Shown: positions 1 through 8,367 of the stretch, in pieces
Position numbering within the stretch: the stretch's first letter is position 1
How the letters are laid out: each line of letters begins with the position of its first letter
DNA from: Syntrophorhabdales bacterium
GTDB taxonomy: Bacteria > Desulfobacterota > Syntrophorhabdia > Syntrophorhabdales > WCHB1-27
Length of the DNA stretch: 46,946 bases
NCBI GenBank assembly: GCA_035541455.1
Contig: DATKNH010000041.1
Span: 1 to 46,946 of the forward strand
Reading direction: 5' to 3'
The notes under the pieces: generated by a model
The model's input: only the letters and a program-made list of their open reading frames with translations
The model's database searches: none
Told to the model about the DNA's origin: nothing
Made by a program: the position numbers and the translations under genes

Positions 1-126
1 CCAGCTCGGGAGCTTGAACGTCAGACCGGCAATGAAGACGATAATGATAATGAAACCGATCCAGACGGACATCCAATCATCTTTTTTCCACAACGTCGTC
101 CAATCAATGCCCTGCTTGTCGGCCAT
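1..126 (-). CDS. Putative sulfate exporter (YeiH/UPF0324-type), N-terminal fragment
   Basis: Only the first 42 codons lie in the window; the gene runs off the left edge. The peptide starts MADKQGIDWTTLWKKDDWMS and then enters a hydrophobic helix (VWIGFIIIIVFIAGLTF). The tryptophan-rich start followed by a membrane segment is what I recall for deltaproteobacterial YeiH/UPF0324 putative sulfate exporters. The ATG at 124-126 is preceded by a strong ribosome site (GAGGAGG, about 6 bases upstream). It diverges from the AprA-like gene at 316. A sulfur-related exporter would fit the dsr neighbourhood, but this family's substrate is poorly established, and with 42 residues the call is tentative. Confidence 0.55.
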   Translation of the reverse strand, partial: MADKQGIDWTTLWKKDDWMSVWIGFIIIIVFIAGLTFKLPSW

Positions 127-277
127 GTTCAACCTCCTCGCGCGATATTATTAGACCGGTCACCACCAGAAACCTCGTTCCTCATTGTACAAAATTAAGT
201 ACCCTAGTTACAAAAGGTTGTCAAGAAAAATGGTTGTAGCAGCCATTGTACACACCTCTCGCTGGAGCACGTTTCGC

Positions 278-307
278 TTGACAACCCAGAGCTGCTCCGA
301 TTAGTAT
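278..307 (+). promoter_or_regulatory. Candidate sigma70-type promoter for the AprA-like gene
   Basis: TTGACA at 278-283 is followed, after 18 bases, by TAGTAT at 302-307. This would place transcription start only a few bases before the ATG at 316, and there is no purine-rich ribosome site before that ATG. The rest of the 127-315 gap is AT-rich, with two TTGTACA/TTGTACAC-like boxes near 195-200 and 247-252, and holds no convincing gene. Confidence 0.4.
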
Positions 308-315
308 GGTTTGTC

Positions 316-1977
316 ATGGGTAAGATCGAATTCAAAGAGCGCCACATCGAGACGGACGTGCTCTGCATCGGCGGCGGGATAGCGGGACTTATGGGGGCCA
401 TACGCGCGGCCGATGGTGGCGCGGAGGTGATCGTTGCGGAGAAGTCGAATGTGCTCTACAGCGGCTCCGGCGGCATGGGCAACGATCATTTCATGTGCTA
501 CATCCCGGAGGTCCACGGTCCCGACATCGAACCCATACTCGCCGACTTTCAGCGAGGTCAGCAGGGGGGCTTGAGGCCGCGCACTTTCATCCGGACCTGG
601 TTCGAGAGATCGTACGAAGTTGTCAAGCTGTGGGATCAATGGGGCATTCCCATGAAGTACAACGGCGCGTACGAGTTTGCAGGCCACGGATTCCCCGGCG
701 ACGTGCTCACCCATCTCCATTACGCCGGCAAGGAGCAGAAGAAGATTCTGACAAGAGAGGCCGAAAAACGTGGCGCCAAGATTCTTAACAGGATCATGTG
801 CTTCGAGTTGCTACGTTCACATGGGCTGATCGGCGGCGCTGTAGGGGTCAACACACGCGAGGACGAGGTTATTGTCGTAAAGGCAAAGGCGGTTATTATG
901 AGCACCGGTTCTGTGATGCGCCTTTACCCGGCCTCGACGCCTGCGAGAATGTTCAATACGCGCCTCTCTCCCACGTCGGTGGGAGACGGCAGAGCCATGG
1001 CCTACAGGGCGGGGGCAGAGCTGGCGAGCATAGAAGTACCGATGCTCAGGTGCGGCCCCAAATATATGGCGAAAGCCGGTAAAGCCACGTGGGCAGGTGT
1101 CCTGAGAGATCCAGCGGGCAGACCGGTGGGGCCCTTTGTTGATAAGCCCAACAACAAATACGGTGACCCCGTGGTCGATGTGTACCAGGATATATTTATC
1201 GATTACAAGAAGTCCGGCAGGGGACCGATCTACATGGATTGCAACGGGCTTTCAGACGAAGGCCTGGAGTACATGCTCTATTGGCTCAGGCATGAGGCCA
1301 ATGCGCCGCTGCTCAATAACCTGGATGAGGAAGGGATTGATATCAGGAAGAACCCGGTGGAGTTCACTACGTATGAGTACGAACTATTCCCGAGAGGCGG
1401 CATTCTTTACAATGAACGGGCGGAAGCTTCCTTACCAGGGCTGTACGCTGCGGGCGACGAGTTTTTCGGTGGTATCTCCGGCGCAGCGGTCTTTGGATGG
1501 ATCGCAGGAGAGAGCGCAGCAACCTACATAAAAGGGCGCGGACACATAGGGGATGATGCCATAGGGTCGTCCGTTGATGGAATGAAGGGCCTTGTCAGCT
1601 CGCTGAGACAGAGACGGGACGGGCCTGATTGGCAGGAAGCAAACACGTTACTTCAGCAGCTCATGTGGGATTATGCAGGACCGGTGCGCTCCGCAACCTT
1701 CCTTGAGGCGGGATATCGTGCGTTGCTGAAGCTACGACAGAAGGCCTACGGGAGCATGATGGCCTGTAACCCTCACGAGCTGACCCGCGCTCTGGAGGTG
1801 CTTAACCTCATCGAAATCGGAGAGCTTACGTTCCTGGCGGCGAGCGAGCGAAAGGAGACGCGGGGGAAACATAACAGGGTGGACTATCCCTTCACCAATC
1901 CGCTCCTCGAAAAACTGCTGGTCGTGAAGAAGGTGGACGGCAAACCTGTGATGGAATGGAGAACCATACGGAAGTGA
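316..1977 (+). CDS. AprA/fumarate reductase-family flavoprotein (AprA-like 1)
   Basis: A 553-residue FAD-dependent oxidoreductase. The FAD dinucleotide site is CIGGGIAGLMGAI (about residues 17-29), the family motif GRGPIYMD is at about 301-308, and a second flavin-binding stretch AAGDEFFGG lies at about 378-386. Length and motifs place it in the AprA/FrdA/SdhA superfamily. It is about 100 residues shorter than true AprA of sulfate reducers, so adenylylsulfate reduction is not supported. A ferredoxin follows at 2147 and a siroheme gene at 2524, suggesting an electron-transfer pair of flavoprotein plus two-cluster ferredoxin. The paralogue at 9669-11363 has the same arrangement. Where AprA has the motif HKFSSG this copy has ISGAAVFG, so the active-site His is not conserved. 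Substrate unknown. The start matches the paralogue's N-terminus. Confidence 0.8.
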   Translation: MGKIEFKERHIETDVLCIGGGIAGLMGAIRAADGGAEVIVAEKSNVLYSGSGGMGNDHFMCYIPEVHGPDIEPILADFQRGQQGGLRPRTFIRTWFERSYEVVKLWDQWGIPMKYNGAYEFAGHGFPGDVLTHLHYAGKEQKKILTREAEKRGAKILNRIMCFELLRSHGLIGGAVGVNTREDEVIVVKAKAVIMSTGSVMRLYPASTPARMFNTRLSPTSVGDGRAMAYRAGAELASIEVPMLRCGPKYMAKAGKATWAGVLRDPAGRPVGPFVDKPNNKYGDPVVDVYQDIFIDYKKSGRGPIYMDCNGLSDEGLEYMLYWLRHEANAPLLNNLDEEGIDIRKNPVEFTTYEYELFPRGGILYNERAEASLPGLYAAGDEFFGGISGAAVFGWIAGESAATYIKGRGHIGDDAIGSSVDGMKGLVSSLRQRRDGPDWQEANTLLQQLMWDYAGPVRSATFLEAGYRALLKLRQKAYGSMMACNPHELTRALEVLNLIEIGELTFLAASERKETRGKHNRVDYPFTNPLLEKLLVVKKVDGKPVMEWRTIRK

Positions 1978-1997
1978 AAGCGGTAAGAAGGACGATT

Positions 1998-2130
1998 CCA
2001 ATATCTAATATCGAATATCGAAATCCTAAACAATATCCAAACTCCAAAATTCCAGATCACGCCGCCGGGGCTGAAGCATCTCTTTTTTGGAATAGTTGGT
2101 ATTGTTTAGGATTTAGACACTAGATATTGG
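1998..2130. repeat. AT-rich inverted-repeat element, copy 1
   Basis: The outer arms CCAATATCTA (1998-2007) and TAGATATTGG (2121-2130) are perfect inverted copies. Inside them AAATCCTAAACAAT (2021-2034) pairs perfectly with ATTGTTTAGGATTT (2101-2114). It fills the gap between the AprA-like gene and its ferredoxin. Related copies occur at 2368, 3151, 14201, 15982 and 17125. Confidence 0.85.
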
Positions 2131-2146
2131 GATTCGGGGTAAAGAT

Positions 2147-2383
2147 ATGCCGCCTGTGATCAACAAAGATAAATGCAAACATTGCGGCAAATGCGCCGAT
2201 GCCTGTCCGAGCGATGTTTTCTACGGGTCGGTCATAGGTGAAATCCCTGCGGTCACCTATAAAGATGAGTGCTGGCACTGCAATGCGTGCGTTGAGGCCT
2301 GTCCGCACGAAGGCGCGATCAGATTGCGCATACCTCTTCCACTCACAATAATGTATCAGGACAAAACAAATTCTAAATCCTGA
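2147..2383 (+). CDS. Two-[4Fe-4S] ferredoxin, AprB-like (partner of AprA-like 1)
   Basis: A 78-residue ferredoxin with two cluster motifs: CKHCGKCADACP (about residues 10-21) and CWHCNACVEACP (about 44-55). The spacing, the connecting segment and the CWHC second site resemble the N-terminal half of AprB (adenylylsulfate reductase beta) without its C-terminal tail. It probably carries electrons to or from the AprA-like flavoprotein upstream. The MPPVI start is shared with the ferredoxin at 9169-9375, and the third one at 30647 begins MPPEI. The last residues (NSKS) and the TGA stop lie inside a copy of the AT-rich intergenic repeat, so the C-terminus appears to have been set by repeat sequence. 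Confidence 0.85.
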   Translation: MPPVINKDKCKHCGKCADACPSDVFYGSVIGEIPAVTYKDECWHCNACVEACPHEGAIRLRIPLPLTIMYQDKTNSKS

Positions 2384-2498
2384 TTTCGAAATTCCAAACA
2401 AGAGCGAATGACCAAAATTTCAGGTGCAACCGGGCCCGTTCCCCAGTTTGGGATATTTGATATTTGAAATTGTTTAGGATTTAGATATTAGATATTGG
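2368..2498. repeat. AT-rich inverted-repeat element, copy 2
   Basis: The left side holds AAATCCTGATTTCGAAATTC and a CCAAACAA variant (2375-2401). The right side is ATTGTTTAGGATTTAGATAT and TAGATATTGG (2469-2498). It begins inside the ferredoxin reading frame and ends 25 bases before the siroheme gene. Confidence 0.8.
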
Positions 2499-2523
2499 AA
2501 TTTGCGGTAAGCACCAGGAGAGC

Positions 2524-3168
2524 GTGCGCTTGAAGGCGAGTCCCTACTACCCCCTCTTTCTTGACCTTAGCGGAAGCTGCTGCGTCGTCATCGGCGGCGG
2601 CCCTGTTGCGGAGCGGAAAGTACGGGCGCTGCTCACATGTGGAGCGAACGTACGGGTTGTCAGCCCGAGCGCGTGCACGGGGCTCCGTGCACTAGGGGAA
2701 ATGAAGAAAATCAAGCTTAAGGTGAGGGCCTACCAACCAGCCGACCTCGAAGGCGCGACGCTCGCTTTTGCTGCCACGAACGATGAAGCCACAAATAAGC
2801 GGGTAAGCCGGGACGCCAAGGATAAGAGAATACCGGTCAATGTAGCGGATAGTCCTGATCTTTGCGATTTTATAGTGCCTGCTGTCGTGAGGCGCGACCC
2901 CATCCTGGTAGCAATTTCTACGTCCGGGATGCTACCCATGCTTGCGCGCAGGCTCAGGCAGGAGATCGAGAGACAGCTTCCGAAGGACCTTGCGCGCTAT
3001 GTTACAAAGGTGGGCAGGCTACGCAAGCTCCTGATAGAGAGGGTAGGGGATCGCAAGACGCGGCAGAAAATTCTCAAGGAAATAGGTAATGCCAGTATTT
3101 CCGAAATCGCAGGCATGTCAATGAGAGAGCTACGCGCCCGCTTCTTGGAAGCAAATTCGAAATCCTGA
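2524..3168 (+). CDS. Precorrin-2 dehydrogenase / sirohydrochlorin ferrochelatase (Met8/CysG-N type)
   Basis: A 214-residue protein of the family that oxidises precorrin-2 to sirohydrochlorin with NAD+ and, in bifunctional members, inserts iron to make siroheme. The N-terminal half is a Rossmann fold: YYPLFLDLSGSCCVVIGGG with GGGPVAERKV at about residues 23-32. The central NVADSPDLCDFIVPAVVRR and ISTSGMLPMLARRLR are characteristic of the family. Siroheme is the cofactor of DsrAB. The upstream steps are encoded by the CobA-HemD fusion at 32611. Start: GTG at 2524 sits only 3 bases after AGGAG, whereas TTG at 2530 has better spacing, so either is possible. The C-terminal NSKS and stop codon lie in a repeat element. 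Confidence 0.88.
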   Translation: MRLKASPYYPLFLDLSGSCCVVIGGGPVAERKVRALLTCGANVRVVSPSACTGLRALGEMKKIKLKVRAYQPADLEGATLAFAATNDEATNKRVSRDAKDKRIPVNVADSPDLCDFIVPAVVRRDPILVAISTSGMLPMLARRLRQEIERQLPKDLARYVTKVGRLRKLLIERVGDRKTRQKILKEIGNASISEIAGMSMRELRARFLEANSKS

Positions 3169-3190
3169 TATCGAAATCCTAAACAAATCC
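3151..3190 (+). repeat. Half copy of the AT-rich repeat (copy 3, left arm only)
   Basis: GCAAATTCGAAATCCTGATA followed by TCGAAATCCTAAACAAAT matches the left arm of the other copies, but no right arm follows. It supplies the last codons and the TGA of the preceding gene. After it come a short hairpin (CACCCG/CGGGTG with loop TTTG, near 3195-3210) and a run of CTCGAAACTCG-type simple repeats to 3283, with a T-run at 3276-3282 that might end transcription. Confidence 0.75.
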
Positions 3191-3283
3191 CGGGCACCCG
3201 TTTGCGGGTGATCAAGCGTTCAAAGCAGGAAGAAGGAGTCTCAAACTCGAAACTCGCAACGTGCGACTCGTAACGTTTTTTTC

Positions 3284-4288
3284 TCACACTCCCTTCAGCT
3301 TGAACAGCTTTGCTGCGTTTTTCCAGAATATCTTCTCAACGTCGTCTTTGGGCAGTTTTAGTGCTTTGACAAATTTGGCGACTCTTTCCGGTCCCCCGAT
3401 CGGATGGGCGTAGTCGGTTCCGATGAGAAGGCGATCGACGCCCATGTAGTCGATGCAACATTTCATCGCGGGCAGGTGGAAAGAGATCGTATCGACCCAG
3501 ACATTCTTCTTGTAGTACTCGGAGGGCGGCTTTGAAAGTGAATAGCCAAAATCCTTCTGGTACGTGTTGAAACAGTCGTCGATTCTGCCCACCATATACG
3601 GAAAGACTCCGCCGAGATGCGCATGGATGACTTTTAATTTCGGGAATCGCTCTATGACACCTTCGAAGATGAGGCCGGTAACTGCCATGGTCGTGTCGAG
3701 GATAAAGCCGTAAAGGGGCAAAGGCATACGAGCTTTTTTCATTGCGTCTGTGGTTAGCGGCGGCGCAGGATGCACGAAGAAGGGGAGGTCGAGGCTTGCC
3801 GCTGCCTCGTAAATGGGCAGGAATTCTTTCGAGTAAATTGGCTTGCCTGCAAGGTTGGAGAAGATAGTGACGCCTTTTACCCCGAGTTCCCGGTAAGCCC
3901 TGTCCAGTTCTTTTACTGATGCCTTGACATCCTGATAGGGCAGTGTGGCGAGCGCAAAGAAACGGCCTTTGTATTTCCTGCATGCCTCGGCTAGGTAATC
4001 GTTTATTTTTTTTGCCCACATGACGCCATCGGCTCTCGGAAACAGCTCCACGCCCGGTGTGGTCAAACTCACCATCTGGACATCGATGCCGTAGCTGTCC
4101 ATGTCTTTGATGCGCGGCTCCCAATCATAATGGCCCGGCTTTGAGACTGTCGCAAGGCGCATTCCCTGATGGGAAAAAATAAAATTGGTTGGACCGGTGC
4201 GCTTCATGGTCGGGGAGCCTTTCCTCCCTTCGAGATAGTCCATCCAGGGCTTGGGGTAGAGATGGTTGTGCACGTCTATTATCTTCAT
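3284..4288 (-). CDS. Amidohydrolase-2 family metal-dependent hydrolase/decarboxylase
   Basis: A 334-residue TIM-barrel protein of the amidohydrolase-2/ACMSD-like family, whose members hydrolyse or decarboxylate small, often aromatic, acids. Metal-site motifs visible are DVHNHL (His 7 and 9), FFVHPAP (about residue 172), HAHLGG (about 224) and GTDYAHP (about 293, catalytic Asp). The start ATG has a good ribosome site (AAGGAGA). It is the last gene of a run containing a GntR regulator, two TAXI binding proteins and a TRAP permease, so it probably acts on the imported substrate or a derivative. The substrate cannot be read from sequence. Confidence 0.8.
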   Translation of the reverse strand: MKIIDVHNHLYPKPWMDYLEGRKGSPTMKRTGPTNFIFSHQGMRLATVSKPGHYDWEPRIKDMDSYGIDVQMVSLTTPGVELFPRADGVMWAKKINDYLAEACRKYKGRFFALATLPYQDVKASVKELDRAYRELGVKGVTIFSNLAGKPIYSKEFLPIYEAAASLDLPFFVHPAPPLTTDAMKKARMPLPLYGFILDTTMAVTGLIFEGVIERFPKLKVIHAHLGGVFPYMVGRIDDCFNTYQKDFGYSLSKPPSEYYKKNVWVDTISFHLPAMKCCIDYMGVDRLLIGTDYAHPIGGPERVAKFVKALKLPKDDVEKIFWKNAAKLFKLKGV

Positions 4289-4355
4289 GCTATGTCTCCT
4301 TACTCCTCGTAGTAGTTTCTCTGTACGTGAAGACCCAGAGAAACGAAATGGGATG

Positions 4356-6302
4356 CTAAGCGGCCGCCGCTCTCTTCTTTGCCTTGTTCGCCTTTATTGC
4401 GGGAATCTGCCATGAGGTCAGCAGGGCGATCAGGGCGTACCCGATAATATCAGTGATCCAGTGCGGATACACGAGGAAGAAGCCCGCTATCATATAAAGT
4501 GTTCTCTCGCTCCAGGAGAGTGGGCGGAACAGATAACCGTGGAACATGATCGCCATGCAGGCGAGGCCGATGAACGCAGACAGAACGGGTCCGATGATGG
4601 ACAGAGGCGGTCCCATCAGGAGAAGCTGATTCGAGTAAATGTAGAGGTACGGTACCAGAAAAGATGGCAAAGAATAGAGGAACGTCAGGTTGGTGGTTTT
4701 GACCGGGTCTGTCTCAGCAATCCCTGCAGCCGCAAAAGAAGTGGGTGCCACGGGTGGGCTGATGTTTCCCAGAGCGCCGAAGAAGAAGCAGAAAAGATGG
4801 GCAGCCATAGGTGTGACACCTGCCTTGACGAGTGCCGGTGCAGCCAGTACTGCAAGGATCAAATAGCAGGTAACCGGCGGGAGCGGAAGCCCGAGGATGA
4901 GGGATGCGATCATGGTCAGGAAGAGCAGAAGGAACATACTGCCTCCTGAAACCTGGACGAGGATATCGGAAAAACGCATGCCCAACCCGGCCATGCTGAT
5001 GGTACCGGTAATAAGGCCTGCCGAGGCGCAGCACGCGGCAACGATGAGCGCCCCTTTGGCACCGCGTTCCAGCGCATTTACGGTTTTCTTCGCACCCATC
5101 CTTGTTTCGCGACGAAGCCAGCTTGCAGCCAGGCATGTGACGATGGCGAAGAAGCCGGCCTTTTGCGTGGAGATTCCCAGCCACGCAACGCAGTAGATGA
5201 GAACAGCAATAGGAAGGAGCATGTACCCGCGGTTGAAAAGCGCCTGCCTGAAACTCGGCAATTCAGATTTTGGTAGTCCAACCAGGCCGTACTTGGCAGC
5301 CTGCAGTTCCACGATCATGTACACCGAAACATAAAACAAAAGTCCCGGGATGAGCGCAGCTTTGCACACGTCCCAATACGTGCCTCCGATCATCTCGGGT
5401 ATGATGAAGGCTGTTGCACCCATGACAGGAGGAACGAGCATACCGCCTGTGGACGCAAGAGCTTCAACGGACGCGGCTACAATCGGCCGGTACCCCACCC
5501 GTTTCATAAGCGGGATGGTGAGCACGCCGACCGCGGTGACATTGGCCACCTGGCTCCCCGTCATCATGCCGAAGCCGCAGCTTGTTACCACCGCAGCCTT
5601 CGCCGGTCCGCCGCGATACTTACCGAACACGGAAAGACCCATGTCTATGAAGAAATTACCGGCACCCGATATCAGCAGAAAAGAGCCGAAGATGATAAAG
5701 ACTATGATGACGGTCGAAGAAACGCCCAACGGTAATCCGAGAATGCCTTCGGTACTGAAGAACATGAAGTTGACAACCTGATCAAAGGTGAAGCCTGTAT
5801 GCGCGATATACGACGGGAGGTACGTGCCGAAGCCCAGGTAGGCGAATCCTATCAGGGCCATGATCACAATAGACCACCCTATTGTCCGTCGCGTTGCTTC
5901 CAACACCAGGAGAATGCCTAATGTGCTGCACAGGTTGTCCATGAAGTTCGGCATGCCCGTACGAAAGCTGAGCGCTTCCCACTCGATGAAGACATAGACG
6001 CCGATAAAAAAGGAGCAGAGGACAAGAATTATGTCCAGCACCGTCAGCGTGCGAAATTCATCCGAGATCTTCGCTTCCTGTGATTCGTCCTCTTTTGTCT
6101 TGAAAGGAAACATCAAGAATATAAGTGCAAGCGCGAAGGAGAGATGAATGCTGCGCTGCTGGACGCCGGGCATAGGGCGAACACCCGCTGTCCACATGTG
6201 GAACAGGGCCATCGCCACCGCTATCACGAAAATCATGTAACGGCGGCTTGTCCAAGGTTTCGTCTGCTTGGGGGCTATACCAACCTGCTTCGGATCACTC
6301 AT
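4356..6302 (-). CDS. TRAP transporter permease, fused 4TM/12TM type
   Basis: A 648-residue polytopic membrane protein that combines the small (DctQ-like) and large (DctM-like) TRAP subunits in one chain, the form normally used with TAXI-type binding proteins. Hydrophobic helices occur throughout. Family-typical segments include GAGNFFIDMGLSVFGKYRGG (about 215-234), GFGMMTGSQVANV (about 243-255) and GALGNISPPVAPTSFAA (about 509-525). It probably imports an organic anion with a sodium or proton gradient. It starts 14 bases after the TAXI gene at 6317-7297 (ribosome site AGGAG) and is surely cotranscribed with it. Confidence 0.92.
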   Translation of the reverse strand: MSDPKQVGIAPKQTKPWTSRRYMIFVIAVAMALFHMWTAGVRPMPGVQQRSIHLSFALALIFLMFPFKTKEDESQEAKISDEFRTLTVLDIILVLCSFFIGVYVFIEWEALSFRTGMPNFMDNLCSTLGILLVLEATRRTIGWSIVIMALIGFAYLGFGTYLPSYIAHTGFTFDQVVNFMFFSTEGILGLPLGVSSTVIIVFIIFGSFLLISGAGNFFIDMGLSVFGKYRGGPAKAAVVTSCGFGMMTGSQVANVTAVGVLTIPLMKRVGYRPIVAASVEALASTGGMLVPPVMGATAFIIPEMIGGTYWDVCKAALIPGLLFYVSVYMIVELQAAKYGLVGLPKSELPSFRQALFNRGYMLLPIAVLIYCVAWLGISTQKAGFFAIVTCLAASWLRRETRMGAKKTVNALERGAKGALIVAACCASAGLITGTISMAGLGMRFSDILVQVSGGSMFLLLFLTMIASLILGLPLPPVTCYLILAVLAAPALVKAGVTPMAAHLFCFFFGALGNISPPVAPTSFAAAGIAETDPVKTTNLTFLYSLPSFLVPYLYIYSNQLLLMGPPLSIIGPVLSAFIGLACMAIMFHGYLFRPLSWSERTLYMIAGFFLVYPHWITDIIGYALIALLTSWQIPAIKANKAKKRAAAA

Positions 6303-6316
6303 TGCTTCTCCTGTTT

Positions 6317-7297
6317 CTATTTTTTTAGTATTCCGACTTCCCTGTAGTATTTCTCCGCGCCCGGATGAAGAGGCACCGGGATACCCTTCAGTGCGTTTTC
6401 GAGGGTCATATCCTTTGCGGACGTATGTATTGCGTAATAATCGGCCTTGTGGTCAAAAAGGTTTTTCAAGAGCGCGTAGACGTACTCGGTGCTCATACCG
6501 GAATGCGCCCAGAGTGCGGTTGCGAAGCCATAAATGGGCGTGTCCTGTTCGAGGCCCCTGTACGATTTGGCTTTGACGACTGTCTTGTAATAGTACGGGT
6601 GTTCCGCAACTACCTTGTCGAGAATCTTCTCATCCACCGGAACGATCCTTGCGTTCTGGCGTGCGGCAAGCTCGCTGTAAGAGGCTATAGGGTAGCCTCC
6701 GCCCACGAAGCCACCGTCGAGGCTCCCATCCTGCAAGCCTTCCACCACTTCCTTGTAATTATAGAAGTAGGGTTTGAAATCCTGCTTCCTTATGCCGAAC
6801 TGTTCGAGAAAAAGCATGGCGCTGTTAGCCACAGTACTGCCCGGACCTCCAATGCCTATGCGCTTGCCTTTGACGTCGTAAAATGACTTGATCCCGGATG
6901 ATGCCAGCGTGATCAGATACTGATCAGACGCATTGATGAAGACAATAGCCCTCAACGTAGTGAAAGGTTTTCCTGTGTACTCCGCCTCGCCCTTATAAGC
7001 CTTCCAGCCGTCAGGCGTTCCGAATACTGCGAGCGCAGGTTTCTTCATTGCCTCGCGTTGCATCATGCGCCTCACCATCTCCATCGTCCCGGTGGCCGCC
7101 TCGTGCACTACCTGAGTATCCTGCGTATATTTGTTCGTAACCGTGACGATGCCCGCGCCGAGCACGTAGGCGGTGCCTCCCGCCGGAGGCGTGTAGAGGG
7201 GTATAAGCTCGGCTGCTGCTCTGCCGGCGGACGGCATGCTACATACTGTCAGCACACAGGCGAAATAGACCATGATCAAGCTGTTGCGCCATTTCAT
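6317..7297 (-). CDS. TAXI-family TRAP solute-binding protein, copy 2
   Basis: A 326-residue periplasmic binding protein with an N-terminal signal peptide (SLIMVYFACVLTVCSMPSAG, cleavage near residue 28). The TAXI hallmark regions are a glycine-rich segment with GAGIVTVTNKY, GKRIGIGGPGSTVANSAM and DGSLDGGFVGGGYP. It delivers the ligand to the fused permease encoded 14 bases downstream. It is a close paralogue of the gene at 7314-8291, sharing the same C-terminal ending motif HPGAEKY(Y/F). The ATG is preceded by AGGAGGC. Confidence 0.93.
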   Translation of the reverse strand: MKWRNSLIMVYFACVLTVCSMPSAGRAAAELIPLYTPPAGGTAYVLGAGIVTVTNKYTQDTQVVHEAATGTMEMVRRMMQREAMKKPALAVFGTPDGWKAYKGEAEYTGKPFTTLRAIVFINASDQYLITLASSGIKSFYDVKGKRIGIGGPGSTVANSAMLFLEQFGIRKQDFKPYFYNYKEVVEGLQDGSLDGGFVGGGYPIASYSELAARQNARIVPVDEKILDKVVAEHPYYYKTVVKAKSYRGLEQDTPIYGFATALWAHSGMSTEYVYALLKNLFDHKADYYAIHTSAKDMTLENALKGIPVPLHPGAEKYYREVGILKK

Positions 7298-7313
7298 AAC
7301 AACGCCTCCTAGC

Positions 7314-8291
7314 TCACTTTTTGAGCCACCCTTGTTCCTTGAAATATTTCTCAGCCCCCGGATGAAGAGGAACAGTAATACCTTTGGTCGCTGTTTCAGG
7401 CTGCATGTCTTTAGTTGCCACGTGGATCTGGTAGTAGTCCTGCCGGTGATCGAAGAGATTTTTTACAATTTTATAGACGGTGTCGTTGCTCACACCTGCG
7501 TGTGTCCAGACCGCAGTTGCAAAACCGAGGATCGGTGTGTCTTTGTCAAGACCCTTGTAGGAACCAGCCTTAACGACCGTGGCGTAGTAATAGGCGTGCT
7601 CGGTAGTGATCTTCTTAAGCATCTTATCTTCAACAGGAACGATTCTCACAGCGTTCCGTGACGCCAGTTCACTGTATGATGCGATTGGGTAGCCGCCCGC
7701 AAGAAAGCCTCCGTCGAGGCTCCCGTCCTGAAAACCTTCCACTGTCTCCTTGTAGGTGAAGTAGTAAGGTTTGAAATCCTTTTTCTGAACTCCGTGCTGT
7801 TCCAGGAGGAAATGAGCGGTGTTGGCCACGGTGCTTCCAGGGCCGCCCATGGCAATGCGTTTACCTTTCGCATCGGCATAGGATTTGATAGGGGAATTCG
7901 CAGGGACGACGAAGTAAAGGTCTGTGCCCATGTTAAAGACAACGCCCCGTATGGTGGTGAAAGGCTTGCCTGCGTATTCTCCTTCGCCCTTGTAGGCGCG
8001 CCACGCATCGACGGCGCCGAATATACCGAAGACATCCTTTTTCTGGCTCTCCTTTTGCATCATGCGCCGCACGATATCCATGGTGCCTGATGCTGCCTCA
8101 TGCACCAGCTTCAGGTCAGTGAGGTACTTGTTGGTCACCGTCACGATGCCCGCACCGGTTATGTAGGCGCCGCCTCCGGCCGGCGGCGTGATGAACGAGA
8201 TCAACTCTTGAGCCTGCGCCGGGCCGGGAAAAGGAATGGTTACTGCTGCGAGCATACATAGAATGCCCAGGACAAATCTTACCCTCTTCAT
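7314..8291 (-). CDS. TAXI-family TRAP solute-binding protein, copy 1
   Basis: A 325-residue periplasmic binding protein. I chose the ATG at 8291, giving a standard signal peptide (MKRVRFVLGILCMLAAVTIP) behind AGGAGGC. A longer frame extends upstream to 8405, but that would put 38 unrelated residues before the signal peptide. The TAXI motifs GAGIVTVTNKY, GKRIAMGGPGSTVANTAH and DGSLDGGFLAGGYP are present. A tandem paralogue follows after a 16-base gap, so one permease is served by two similar binding proteins, perhaps with different ligand preference. Confidence 0.93.
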   Translation of the reverse strand: MKRVRFVLGILCMLAAVTIPFPGPAQAQELISFITPPAGGGAYITGAGIVTVTNKYLTDLKLVHEAASGTMDIVRRMMQKESQKKDVFGIFGAVDAWRAYKGEGEYAGKPFTTIRGVVFNMGTDLYFVVPANSPIKSYADAKGKRIAMGGPGSTVANTAHFLLEQHGVQKKDFKPYYFTYKETVEGFQDGSLDGGFLAGGYPIASYSELASRNAVRIVPVEDKMLKKITTEHAYYYATVVKAGSYKGLDKDTPILGFATAVWTHAGVSNDTVYKIVKNLFDHRQDYYQIHVATKDMQPETATKGITVPLHPGAEKYFKEQGWLKK

Positions 8292-8367
8292 GATTCTGCC
8301 TCCTGAATAAGTACTGTGCTCTGGCTCGACTGTTAGATCCAAGCCTCTGACAATCGGTATCATTGGT

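Noticed and set aside
316-2383. True APS reductase (aprA-aprB)
   Set aside because: Both subunits are far shorter than AprA and AprB, the active-site His is missing in this copy, and the ferredoxin lacks the AprB tail.
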